A DNA stretch of 64,000 nt, from assembly GCA_900323505.1 (NCBI GenBank), contig OOIN01000015.1, positions 186,001 through 250,000 of the forward strand, read 5' to 3'. A program made the position numbers and the translations under genes. The DNA is from Ustilago trichophora. Lineage: Eukaryota; Basidiomycota; Ustilaginomycetes; Ustilaginales; Ustilaginaceae. Shown here one piece after another: positions 1 through 12,061 of the stretch (positions are counted from its first letter, which is position 1; every line of letters begins with the position of its first letter). Under the pieces are notes generated by a model. The model did no database searches. It saw only the letters and a program-made list of their open reading frames with translations, and was not told the origin of the DNA.

Positions 1-1578
1 AGCTTCCAATTCTGGATCTTCCCGAACCAGATACTCGTCTTCGTCTTCGTTATCTTCGTCACTCTCTGTCTCGAGATATTCATCATCGCTAAACATCCCA
101 CCACCTCCACCACCACCACCACCGCCGCCGGAGGAGGAATCACGCGAAGTGATGGCAAGTCCTCTTCCTTCTCTAAGCCGTCTTTTGAGTTCGCGAATCT
201 CCCTGGCCTGCTTCATCTTGGTCACCTCGAGCGCAGAGTTGATGGCAAGCAGACTCTTGTTGGTGATTTCGAGGTCGAGTAGCTTGCGATGGACACGCGC
301 CTCTTCGGCTTCGCCGGTTTCGCTGGGAGAACGCGGAGTCTCGGAGGAAGGCGATAGAGGCTGACTGGCAGAATGCGCGGAAAACGTGCTCGAGGCAAAG
401 CTGGTACGCTGCTCAACAGTAGGCCGCGATGACGCGGTGCTGGCTAGATCCATGAAGCTCGGCGGCATGGCAGATCGCTGCTGCAGCGCAGGTCCAGGAC
501 GCAAGGAAGCGCGACCAGTCGTCATCGGTGTGCCTTGCTCGAATCGGATACCTGCGCCAGCATTGCCTGCTGGTCGATACTCGCTGGGCGATATCGCATA
601 GATGGATTGGTCCTCAGTCGGAGCACTAAAGCCATTGGGGACGTTGAACGCTCTCGTCGATTCGAGAGTGCTGAGCGCGGTCGGTACAGCCACAGGCATG
701 GAAGCTTGCCTATCTGGCACCACAGGCTCGGTATGTTGCGTGTAGACTGGCGCCTGTTTCGCAGGGCTCAAATGTTGCGCTGAAGCAGGTCCAGCACCCG
801 CAATCGCTGGGGCAGGAAGAACGGGCGAGGGTGATCTGCTCTTGGGGGTTGGCGCACCACGATCGAGCGTCTCTTGCGAGCGTTGTGGTGAAAGCAAGTG
901 GCGAGCAGGTATCGCTGAAGCGGTACGAGCGGATGTGGACGGATTGGATGGCTTCTGAAACTGCGACTGATCCGCACGCGGTATCGGCGATCGGAGAGAC
1001 ATTGAAGCTGACAGCTGTGAGTTTGCCGAAATCCTGGTGCTGGGCGAGACGATGGAGGGAGAAGCGGACAAATCCACGCTGCCGTTGCGCGCTCTGAGTT
1101 TGGGTGAGCGCAGTGATGCGAGGTTGGCATCAACTGGCGCATCGTTTCTGACATCTGCAAGTCTGAAGGAGGAGGTGCTGGCACCGACTGTCGAGCCGGA
1201 CCTGGCGTGGAACGTGGGAGTGGAGCGTACGGTGGGCGAAGGTGCCGAGAGTCTAGCTGTGATGGTGCTGGGACCAGCTGAAACGGCGGATTTGGGCCGG
1301 CTGGAAACGGATGGAGACATGGCGGGGCTGGATGCGGCTGATGAGGGACTGGCAAAGGCTGACATGTCGACGCGTGCACGGCCGGTACCCGGGGTCGGAC
1401 GAGTTGCGGTAGGCGTAGCAGAGTTGGACAAGGAAGGAGAGGAATAGCCATGATGTGCTCTGACGATACGAGGACGAGCATTAGGAGTCATGGAGCTAGA
1501 AGGAGACTCGACGGGTGCAGAGTCGATGCGAGCCATGACCTTGCGCTTTGTGGTTGCGGTGGGGGTTGATTGTGACAT
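1..1578 (-). CDS. Unknown Ser/Pro-rich protein with a short coiled coil and acidic C-terminal part (3' end outside window)
   Basis: An uninterrupted minus-strand frame runs from an ATG at 1578-1576 to the window edge, 526 codons without a stop, so the gene is cut at its 3' end. Residues 1-430 or so are rich in Ser, Pro, Ala and Thr with many SP/TP dipeptides, typical of a disordered, phosphorylated segment. Near residues 440-480 a charged helical stretch follows (LDLEITNKSLLAIN, then KMKQAREIRELKRRLRE), which looks like a coiled coil. After it come a run of about ten glycines (plus-strand CCACCACC tract at about 105-130) and an acidic stretch rich in Asp and Glu. I do not recognise the family. 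The long open frame with C-ending codons and a conserved-looking helix argues for a real gene. Its upstream side faces the 3' end of the MOG1 gene. Confidence 0.8.
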   Translation of the reverse strand, partial: MSQSTPTATTKRKVMARIDSAPVESPSSSMTPNARPRIVRAHHGYSSPSLSNSATPTATRPTPGTGRARVDMSAFASPSSAASSPAMSPSVSSRPKSAVSAGPSTITARLSAPSPTVRSTPTFHARSGSTVGASTSSFRLADVRNDAPVDANLASLRSPKLRARNGSVDLSASPSIVSPSTRISANSQLSASMSLRSPIPRADQSQFQKPSNPSTSARTASAIPARHLLSPQRSQETLDRGAPTPKSRSPSPVLPAPAIAGAGPASAQHLSPAKQAPVYTQHTEPVVPDRQASMPVAVPTALSTLESTRAFNVPNGFSAPTEDQSIYAISPSEYRPAGNAGAGIRFEQGTPMTTGRASLRPGPALQQRSAMPPSFMDLASTASSRPTVEQRTSFASSTFSAHSASQPLSPSSETPRSPSETGEAEEARVHRKLLDLEITNKSLLAINSALEVTKMKQAREIRELKRRLREGRGLAITSRDSSSGGGGGGGGGGGMFSDDEYLETESDEDNEDEDEYLVREDPELEA

Positions 1579-1891
1579 GATGGTGTACAAGTGTCGGCTA
1601 GAGCCCTAGCTCTCCCCCAAGACGGGGGTCCGAGATAGGAGTATAGGTGTTGTATGCGAGTGTAGAAGCAAGACCTTGAAGTGCGGATCGCGCGACACAA
1701 AGGAGACGGAGACACGACTTGGTGGGACGGTGGTGACTTGTGGCTGCGAGTGGTGGATGGCCTTTTGATTTCAAAGGCACTATGAGGTAAGAGCCATTCT
1801 GAAAAGCCACCAATCCGCACGATGGAAAAGTTGGCTAGGAAAAGTGGTGAGTGGAGAGTGAGAGATGGATGGATGGATGAATGACAATGAC

Positions 1892-1941
<50 letters not shown>

Positions 1942-2151
1942 GATTATGGTGGAGTGAGGCTCAAGTGTTGAAAGTGTTGGTCCTAGCGGCACGGTGGACA
2001 GTAGTGATTTTGACACGCGACGTAATCAAATTTCGAGGACCCTTACTTGCAAGCTCAAACAGCTTTAAAATTATGCACAGTTGCAACCAACACATTTTGT
2101 TGTTCAGGTCTCACAGACAGCATAGAAAGGTTGATTTGCTTGATTGCTCGT
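1579..2151. other. Intergenic: promoter side of the unknown gene, 3' side of MOG1
   Basis: No convincing coding frame was found. The stretch should hold the promoter and leader of the minus-strand gene ending at 1578 and the terminator of MOG1. It contains a GGAT run near 1865-1880 and the long GAT trinucleotide tract listed separately. Confidence 0.6.
1892..1941. repeat. (GAT)n trinucleotide microsatellite
   Basis: About 16-17 perfect GAT units lie in the intergenic region. The tract is seen directly. Its apparent poly-Met or poly-Ser frames are repeat translations, not protein evidence. Confidence 0.95.
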
Positions 2152-2914
2152 TTAGGCGAATAGACGCCAGTCACGGATGTGAAGAGACTTGGCAGCCGAA
2201 TCGAAAGCGAGTTGGGCTAGAGAGTTTGGGTCGGTATCGTGTGCATTTGCATTTGCGTTTGCGGGCTGGTTGAGGCTCAGGACAAGGTCGATGTTCTTGG
2301 AAGGCAATCGCCAGAGAGCCACGCGGATGGTGACGGGCTCTTCAGGTTGAGAAGCCTTTCCGAACTTTCTGACGAGCTGGGTTCCTGTTAGCAATGCCGG
2401 TGATGGGGTTGCTGGTGGTTGAGCCTCTTGTGGCGGTGTCTGTGTCTCGTGGACGGTTGAGCTGCTGGCCGAGTTGTCGTGTGCGAGGGAGTCAAAGTGG
2501 AATCTAAACGAGTGAATCATGATATTGAAGCGAGCTATGGTCAGTGTCGTCTGCTGAGCAAAGGATCGTGTAGCGATGAGTTATTTTGACTTTACCTGAC
2601 GGCCTTGTCTAGATTCTCGCCAGCACCTTGATCGGTTGCAAGCTGCAAAACTTCGACAATGAGACTGATGTCCGAGTCCTGACGAACGAACACCTCTTGA
2701 TTGTCTGGAACCTGTCGAAAGTCGCTGTTGTAATTACGACGTGGTCAAGAGATGAGGTATGAGGAGCTAGAGAGTCAGTAACTGGGCGAACTGGCAAAGG
2801 TGTTGTCGGGATGAGAGAGGCAGACACACACCTTGCGTCGACAAAACCTTTTGGCAGGTCTACGGTGATCGCACCACCGAAAAGAGCACGGTTCTCTGTT
2901 GATGATGATGCCAT
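2152..2914 (-). CDS. MOG1: Mog1-type Ran-binding nuclear transport factor
   Basis: Three exons on the minus strand: 2914-2832, 2724-2596 and 2503-2152, giving 187 residues, close to the usual length of Mog1. Both introns have GT-AG ends and keep the frame. Joining exons 1 and 2 gives the family signature: LFGGAITVDLPKGFVDAS followed by DFRQVPDNQEVF, then a stretch ending SLIVEVLQL. Exon 3 begins RFHFDSLAHDNSA. Mog1 binds the GTPase Ran (Gsp1), promotes nucleotide release and so affects nuclear protein import; that role is known for the family and inferred here. The C-terminal part includes a Pro/Gln-rich loop and a short Asn-Ala repeat not needed for the fold. The gene is divergent from ERG6, with about 640 nt between their start codons. 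Confidence 0.9.
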
Positions 2915-3119
2915 GTTATGATACAGCGCCTAGGTACAGATGGTTGGATGGTAGAGCAAGAGCGAAGATATGGTCTCACAAAACAAAACAAAACAAAAAA
3001 AGAGAGAGTGGAGGTTGACGAAGGACAATGATTGCTTAGTCATGCATTGTCATCTTGACCAGCTTCAGACAGCGTAAATTGGAAAATCAGCTCACTTTTG
3101 TGCCAAAAAATTACTGTAC

Positions 3120-3133
3120 GTACTGTACAGTAC
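3120..3133. repeat. Perfect 14-bp palindrome GTACTGTACAGTAC
   Basis: The sequence equals its own reverse complement and sits inside 3111-3140, where TACTGTA occurs three times. The TACAG/CTGTA unit recurs elsewhere in intergenic DNA of this window. A function is not known; it could be a binding site for a dimeric factor or a short pentanucleotide repeat. Confidence 0.85.
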
Positions 3134-3466
3134 TGTAAATGCATCGCAGCTGCCCCGCCAAATCCAAAAATGATTCCGACACGCGCTTTTCCGTGTTGGT
3201 TGTTGTTTGGCTGCTGCTGTGCCTGTGATTTCAAAAACCGCGTGATACAGTGGACGCAACAAGGGTTTTCGATTTGATAGCTTCTTGGCCAGCACACGTT
3301 GGCGGGTCCAATTCTTCTTGGCTGCCCCTTGTGCGTGCGTGTGGGCTCTTGGTGGGTCGTTTGTCTCCACCTCCATCTCGATCTATCGTTCAACACGACC
3401 TCGCATCGCCGTCGTCCCCCTATTGCCACTCTCGTTTCCACAACATTGTTGTACATAGCTTGTTCA

Positions 3467-3554
3467 GTAAGTTTTTCTCCAACACACATGGGTTCACACA
3501 AGCATCAATGTAGCTGACACCTCCCTTCTGACTCTCATCCCGCGCGCGCAACAG
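3467..3554 (+). other. Probable 5' UTR intron of ERG6
   Basis: A GTAAGT donor at 3467 and a CAACAG acceptor at 3551-3554 enclose 88 nt with a CTGAC branch-site-like sequence. The acceptor lies two bases before the ERG6 start codon. This is inferred from splice-site quality alone, with no coding evidence. Confidence 0.45.
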
Positions 3555-3556
3555 AA

Positions 3557-4600
3557 ATGGCTCCTACCGCTACCAACGTCCGCAACAACGAGGGCATCGC
3601 CAACTACACCAAGTTCTGGCAGAAGGACTCCAAGGATGACTCGGCTACCGACATGGCCAACCGTCTCTCCGAGTACACCTCGGTCGTAAACGGCTACTAC
3701 GACGGTGCCACCGACCTCTACGAGTACGGTTGGGGTCAGAACTTCCACTTTGCCCGCTACTACCCCGGTGAGGCCTTCATGCAGGCCATCGCTCGTCACG
3801 AGCACTACCTCGCTCACCAGATGCACCTCAAGCCCAAGATGCGCGTCCTCGACGTCGGTTGCGGTGTCGGTGGTCCCGCACGTGAGATCGCCCGTTTCGC
3901 AGATGTAAACATCGTCGGTCTCAACAACAACGAATACCAGATCCAGCGTGCCCGCAAGTACACCGAAAAGGCCGGTCTCTCGGCTCAGGTCGAATTCGTC
4001 AAAGGTGACTTTATGAAGCTCGCAGAGCAATTCGGCGAAAACAGCTTCGATGCCGTTTACGCCATCGAGGCCACCTGCCACGCTCCCAACTTTGAGGGCA
4101 TCTACGGCGAGATCCAAAAGGTCCTCAAGCCTGGAGGAATCTTTGGCGTTTACGAATGGTGCATGACCGACGCCTGGGATCCCACCAACCCCGAGCACAA
4201 GCGCATCGCCCACGGCATCGAGGTCGGTGACGGTATTCCCGAGATGCGCTCCATCAAGAACGCAAGAAACGCCCTCAAGACGGTCGGCTTCGAGATTCTC
4301 CACGAGGAGGACCTCGCCGACCGCGGAGACAAGATCCCCTGGTACTACCCCATCGCCGGTAGCTTGAGGGACTGCCAGACCGTCTGGGACTACTTTACCG
4401 TGGCCCGCATGACAAAGGTTGGTCGAGCTACCACCCAATACGGTGTCAAGCTCCTCGAAACCCTTCGCCTCGTACCCAAAGGTACTCATTCGGTCGGCGA
4501 GTCGCTCGTCGTTGCCGCCGACGCCCTCGTAGACGGTGGTCGCACCAAGCTCTTCACGCCCATGATGCTCTTTGTCTGCCGCAAGCCCGAGTCCAAATAA
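3557..4600 (+). CDS. ERG6: Sterol 24-C-methyltransferase
   Basis: Single-exon gene of 347 residues, the normal family length. It transfers a methyl group from S-adenosylmethionine to C-24 of the sterol side chain (zymosterol or lanosterol type) in ergosterol synthesis, at the ER or lipid droplets. Visible motifs are the aromatic sterol-binding segment YEYGWGQNFHFA (55-66), the SAM-binding loop VLDVGCGVGGP (97-107) and the downstream sterol methyltransferase segment with YEWCMTD. The ATG at 3557 fits the family N-terminus. Codons are strongly C-biased, as expected for a highly expressed gene; this also leaves a long stop-free frame on the other strand (3494-4489) that I do not regard as a gene. 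Confidence 0.97.
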   Translation: MAPTATNVRNNEGIANYTKFWQKDSKDDSATDMANRLSEYTSVVNGYYDGATDLYEYGWGQNFHFARYYPGEAFMQAIARHEHYLAHQMHLKPKMRVLDVGCGVGGPAREIARFADVNIVGLNNNEYQIQRARKYTEKAGLSAQVEFVKGDFMKLAEQFGENSFDAVYAIEATCHAPNFEGIYGEIQKVLKPGGIFGVYEWCMTDAWDPTNPEHKRIAHGIEVGDGIPEMRSIKNARNALKTVGFEILHEEDLADRGDKIPWYYPIAGSLRDCQTVWDYFTVARMTKVGRATTQYGVKLLETLRLVPKGTHSVGESLVVAADALVDGGRTKLFTPMMLFVCRKPESK

Positions 4601-4869
4601 GTGCGCCAGCCACTAATAGATCCGTTCAGCGAGCTTGCTCCATTTCTTTATATTCCATAGCGCATGCACACACGCACATATTAGGCTGCATTTTCTCAAT
4701 GTGCCCCTCCTCGCATCTCTGTTTCAGGCTTTTTTCGCACCCGGCTCGCATCCACACTGTCGCTTCGCGGATCCACACATACACATACACACACACGCAC
4801 CTTGTAGAAAAAGAATCGAAGAATTGCAACCAAATTTCCACTGCTGCTGCTACTAGCAGGAACGCGCCC

Positions 4870-5682
4870 TTATCTTCTCTCCCACAGTTGGTATTGGTAG
4901 TACGTTTCGCCTTCACTCGTCACCATGTTGGGCGAGTTTAGCAGTGCAGATGGGCAAGAGGTGCCCAGATATTGTTTAAGCGAATCTGTTGATGCTTGGG
5001 ACCAGACTTGATGGATGAGTAACGATGTTGGTTGTTGGGGTTGGGTTGGGTTGAACTGGTTGGCGAGATCTTGTTCGAATTTGTATTGGTGTTTTGTGCG
5101 AAATTCGGGGAAGAAGGCATCGCATTCATAGTGAGGTGTTAGAATGCGAGTGATGAGCAACTGGTTCACTGTCGCCAGACTCGAATCTAGCTTGAGCAGA
5201 TCGGTATACAGTTGAGCTCCCCCTATTACAAAGATTCTATACAGGCTTTCGTGATGAGCGGCCAGATGGGTCAAAACTTGTTGGATGGATGCGAATACTT
5301 GGACGTCTTTCGACTCGGGATCGCTGTTTAAAACAAGACGAGATCACACCAGCCAGAGATGGCGTTTTCAGCATCAACAGCTCGCCCATAGATCAAACAG
5401 CCAAAATCTTCCAACTTACACTCCAAGATCTTGAGCATTACACGTTCGACTAATGACAATGTTGATTCGGTTTGCTAACGGTCGAAACTTGGGTGGGATA
5501 CTGGTCCATGTTTTTCGACCCATGATGACTGCATTTCGAGCACCTTTTTGTTCGGGGACGTAGGTTGTGACGCTACGAAAGTAGGACATTTCGCCCTTGA
5601 GCTTCCAAGGCAATCCACCGTCTTTACCGATGCCGTTGTTCAGCGACATGGCGGCAACCATTGCCAAGTTGAGCTTTGCCAT
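4870..5682 (-). CDS. DFR1: Dihydrofolate reductase
   Basis: Two exons on the minus strand, 5682-5420 and 5323-4870, separated by a 96-nt GT-AG intron; joined product 238 residues, slightly longer than most fungal DHFRs. It reduces dihydrofolate to tetrahydrofolate with NADPH. The N-terminus has the DHFR core NLAMVAAMSLNNGIGKDGGL followed by PW, then VIMGRKTWTSIP and the RINIVISR strand. Exon 2 carries IFVIGGAQLY, the NADPH-binding Gly-Gly segment. A Pro/Gln-rich insertion (NPTQPQQPTS) near the C-terminus accounts for the extra length. The gene is convergent with ERG6 and divergent from the XPF gene, with 520 nt between start codons. Confidence 0.95.
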
Positions 5683-6202
5683 CGTTGATATGTATGTAAA
5701 GAAAAGAGAGAGTAGAAGTTTTTTTGGTAGATGATGGGCTTGGGAGAGAGAAAGAGAAAGAGAAAGAGAAAGAGGTAAGAGGATTGCAAATATAACACTT
5801 GTTTACGCGTCGCGCAGCACCGCTGACTCGCCCCCCTTACACACACACACACACACGATTCCGTCTTGTGCAAAAGCAAGGTCATTGCTTCGAATGTACG
5901 CTCCAAAGTTCCACACAAGGCTTTGGCTCCTTCTTGCTCACCCTTCTCATCCTTATTTGTGACACTCTCGACAATCAGCTGAGGAAAAAAAGGAAGTCTT
6001 GCCCATTCGAGATTCCGGAACTCGGGAATCTAGAAGGACCCTGAGAAGAGAGAGACACCTCCACACAAAAGAAATGCTGAGTACAGCATGCATCAAAGTC
6101 AAGCCCTGTTGGCAGTGACCACCACCATCAAGCTACGACCATCAAACACACGTCCTACTTGTCGAAGAATACACGGGCCGCAGCGCCAGCGCTTTCCTCA
6201 CA
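5683..6202. other. Divergent promoter region of DHFR and XPF
   Basis: Contains a GAGAAA repeat at about 5744-5774 and an AC dinucleotide tract at about 5839-5856. No gene is supported. Confidence 0.6.
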
Positions 6203-9200
6203 ATGGCTTCGCACAGCGCAATCCTACAGAGAGCTGCTCTGCTTCCGTTCCACTGTCAGATTGTCAACTCGCTGGTTCCTGAACCCGATGACAGCCCGGA
6301 CCAAGGCGATGCGCTGGTCATCATTGCACGAGGTCTCGGTCTACGCAGGATCGTCAGTACGGTCCTACGTATCTACGACTCACCCAACAGCCTGGTCATC
6401 CTGGTCAATGCAACGTCAGAGGAAGAGAGTGGCATAGGCGAAGAGTTGACCACGTTGGGCGTTCGAAAGCCCGGTCTGCGTGCCATCCATCACGAGATGC
6501 CAGCCAAGCAAAGATCCGAAATCTACCTGTCCGGAGGCATCATGAGCGTCACCTCGCGTATCTTGGTGGTTGATATGCTGAGCAAGAGGATCCCGACGGG
6601 TCTGATTACCGGACTGATCGTCTTGCATGCCGAGAAGGTGACCCCGACCTCGGTAGAGACGTTCATCGCGAGGATCTATCGTCAAGAGAACAAGGATGGC
6701 TTCTTAAAGGCTTTCTCCGACAATCCGGAACACTTCACAATGGGTATCAGCCCGCTACAGACAGTCCTTAGTCAGCTTCGCATCAGAAAGGTGGAGCTGT
6801 GGCCACGATTTCACCAACAGACAACCAAGGATCTGGGTCAACGCAAGGCAGACGTGATCGAGCTTCACCAGCCCCTCAGTCGATCGATGCGCAACATTCA
6901 GACAGCCATCATAGAGTGTCTCGATGCATCTCTATCCGAGCTCAAACGCGGTAACGCCAATGTAAGCTAAGCTCCCGAAGAGATAAGAGAAGAAAAAAAA
7001 GGGGATCTGGCAGAATGCTGACCAAAGAGTTGCTTTGTCTTGAGTTTCATACAGATCGAAACCGACGACTTTTCCATAGAGCATGCCATCTTCAGAGCAT
7101 TCGACGTTGTCGTCCGAAGGCAGCTCGATCCTATATGGCACAAAGTCAGTGCAAAGACCAAGCAACTGGTTGGAGATCTAACCACGCTTCGCAACCTTCT
7201 CAAGTAGGTTTTTTTTTTCCCACTTTCTTTCCACTGTGCCTTGCACGGTAACCTTGAGTCTGACCTTGACTTTTCTCTCTTGTCTCTTGTTCCCAAAAAC
7301 GACATCAGCTATCTCCTCACATACGACGCAGTCACGTTCAACTCGTACCTCGAGACCATCCTTGCCTCCAGCACCACCACTTTCAAGGGCACCGCCCGTC
7401 AAAACCAATCGGCATGGCTCTTCATGGATGCAGCCAACGTCATTTTCCACGAGGCCAAACGAAGAGTTTACACATGGAACGAGGCGCCAGTCCAACAGAT
7501 GGCCCCCGCAGACCACCAAGACTATGCAGATGACGAGGAAGCCTTGCAGCAAGCGGAAGGAGGCCAACCATCTCGGCCCGACCATGCCTCGACAGGGCCA
7601 GTGCCTCCCGAAGTCGAACCTGTGCTCGAAGAAAATCCAAAATGGCACCTACTTCAAGAAGTCTTGGACGAAGTCGAGCAGGAGATACACTTCAATGTTG
7701 ATGCATCTGGTAAGTTTGGGTAGGAAGAGGGGAAAAGGTGGTTAATTCGTTTTGCCTCTGCTGACGTGTGAATTGATATTGAAAATTGGTAAAACAGACT
7801 CGGGAGCAGGCAACACGATTCTGATCATGTGCGGCTCAGAGAGAACCAGCATGCAGCTTCGACAGATCATTTCGACCATGGATGAGTGTCCCCCGGGAGA
7901 GCCTGGGAAGAAGTTGATGCAACAATTGCTGCGGTCGTACTTCCTCTGGAAAGGCGGTCTTGGCAAACTGAACACGGATCAGAAGGATGCCTCAGGGAAT
8001 GGTGGCGAATCTCGCACAGCTCAGAATACAGCACAGGGGTCTTCTTCAGCGCAAACGGGACCCATCAACGAAGCGCTGAAGCGTAAGTTGGCTTATCAGA
8101 AAGGTCAACAGTCTTCTGCCAACAAGAGACGCAGGCAGCGTGGTGGATCTTCGGCCCAACATGCTGGCGGAAGATTCAGCAGCGCCACGGATGCGGTTGG
8201 GCAGGCGAGCTTTCAAGCTGAAGTGGCGCAAGTGTCGGATTTGTAAGTTGCAACATACACACACAGAGGTGACGGATGTTGCTTCAGCATTGTGGACGCC
8301 GCCTGACAACTCTCATTTGCTCTTTTGTTTTTCTGTGGCGTAGTATCGCGTCGACGGCGAATGGCAACGAAAGTGGAGCATCTACGTTGGATGCCATCGA
8401 AGCTGACCAGATCACGGACGATATTGACGAAGTGGAGTTCGATGCATTCTTTGGCATGTTGAGCATGGAGAATCTGGTTGTGGTTCGGTCGTATCGCGGC
8501 GATCAAGACGATAAGGTTCTTCAAGAGCTTCGACCTCGGTTTGTTGTCATGTACGATCCCGATCCTGCGTTTGTTCGGCGCGTCGAGGTGTATCGTAGCA
8601 CCAATGCTGGAGTAGGCGTACGGGTGTATTTTCTCATCTATGCCGATTCGGTGGAAGAGCAGAGATATCTCAGCGCTCTACGTAGGGAAAAGGAGTCTTT
8701 TGAGAGGCTCATTCGCGAAAAATCCATGATGGCTTTACCGCTCTCTGCAGATGGTAGACCCATTGCCGAAGATGCTGATCAGCGTTTTTTACGAACCATC
8801 AGTAGTCGCGTAGCGGGGGGACAACGATCTGCTACCACCGAGCCTCCTCGGATCATTGTCGATATGCGGGAGTTTCGATCGAGTCTACCGTCGATGTTGC
8901 ACGCAGCCGATATCCAGGTCATACCCTGTACGCTTCAGGTAGGCGACTACGTTTTGACGCCAACCATGTGCGTCGAACGCAAGAGTCTAAGCGATCTGAT
9001 TCAGAGTTTCAACTCGGGTCGATTGTACACCCAGTGCGAGCTGATGTGCGTTCACTATCAGCATCCTATCTTGCTCATCGAGTTTGAACAGGACAAGTCG
9101 TTCTCGTTGAAATCGACTGATGGCAAAACAGCTACGGGACGTTCGGCTTCGGCGACGGATCTCGACATTCAGTCCAAACTCGTATTGCTCACTTTGGCAT

Positions 9201-9598
9201 TTCCTAGACTTCGAATCATCTGGTCAAGCTCACCCTATGCTACTTCGGATATCTTTGCAGATCTAAAGATCAACTTTGACCAACCAGATGCTGCCAAAGT
9301 AGCACTGGTGGGACTTGATGATTTTTCCGAACAAAACACCAACACCACCACCACCACCACCACGTCGAGCGAAATCAGACGTTCAGATTGGCAATCCTCG
9401 AGCGAACATTCGTTCAACCTAGCCCCCCAAGACCTACTTCGCGCTTTACCGGGAGTCAACACCAAAAACTTCCGTTACATCATGAGTCAAGTTCGAGACA
9501 TTTCCGATCTTTTCAACTTGACTCTCGACCAACTTGGAGAGCTGATTGGCGTTGAACCGGCCAGAGAGCTGTTGAGGTTTATCGAACGTGGGTTGTAA
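6203..9598 (+). CDS. XPF: XPF/Rad1-type structure-specific DNA repair endonuclease
   Basis: Five exons: 6203-6961, 7055-7203, 7309-7709, 7798-8242 and 8344-9598. All four introns have GTAAG-like or GTAGG donors and AG acceptors and keep frame, giving 1002 residues. It is the catalytic partner in the XPF-ERCC1 (Rad1-Rad10) complex that cuts 5' of bulky lesions in nucleotide excision repair and trims flaps in recombination and crosslink repair. Exon 1 holds the inactive helicase-like part (LLPFHCQIVNSL to RIYRQENKDGFLKAF). The nuclease active site is complete: GDY (Asp786) followed by ERK (796-798) and Asp802, matching GDxnERKx3D. The C-terminus has a double helix-hairpin-helix region (LRALPGVNTKNFRYIM, LIGVEPARELLRFI) for ERCC1 pairing and DNA binding. 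A Thr-rich run at about 9345-9366 lies between nuclease and HhH domains. Confidence 0.95.
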
Positions 9599-10030
9599 GT
9601 TTTACGACAGATTATTCTAGGATGCTTGTTGAAATCATGCAATTGAAAACGTGTGAGAGGTTCTACAGTCGAATTCGTATGGACATCGAGACCAAACATG
9701 AAAGCAGGGTCTCGAGCACACTTTGCGACAGACAGAACGAGAGTGAAAGACTTTTTTTGTCATGCTCAACCTTCAGAGTCTGGCAAGAGAGAAGACACAC
9801 AGCCAGCGATCTTCCAGTCACGACAAAAACACAAAACAGCGAGCGCAACAGATAGGATCCAAAGGTTGGGGAACTTCAAGCGTTTGATTTATATTTATGA
9901 AGAAGGAAGGATTTTATATGACACCGGAAACATCAAAGGGTGTAAAAGCCCGGGTCAAGGCTCGCGGCACGGCTTGGTGGAAAAAGAAAGACGAAGGAAA
10001 GGGATGGGGAATCCGATCGACTCTCTATGC
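9599..10030. other. Convergent 3' region between XPF and ATP2
   Basis: Both flanking genes end here. I see no coding frame with family support and no distinct repeat. Confidence 0.5.

Positions 10031-12061
<2,031 letters not shown>

Larger units (their letters stand above)
2915..3556. other. Divergent promoter region of MOG1 and ERG6
   Basis: Shared upstream DNA of two divergent genes. It contains a CAAAA pentamer run near 2982-2999, a GTACTGTACAGTAC palindrome at 3120-3133 within a larger TACTGTA-rich stretch, and C/T-rich DNA before ERG6. A likely 5' UTR intron of ERG6 lies at 3467-3554. No coding frame here has family support. Confidence 0.6.

Noticed and set aside
3494..4489. 331-codon minus-strand open frame opposite ERG6
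   Set aside because: It mirrors a highly codon-biased gene; C-ending codons remove stops on the other strand. The translation has no domain.
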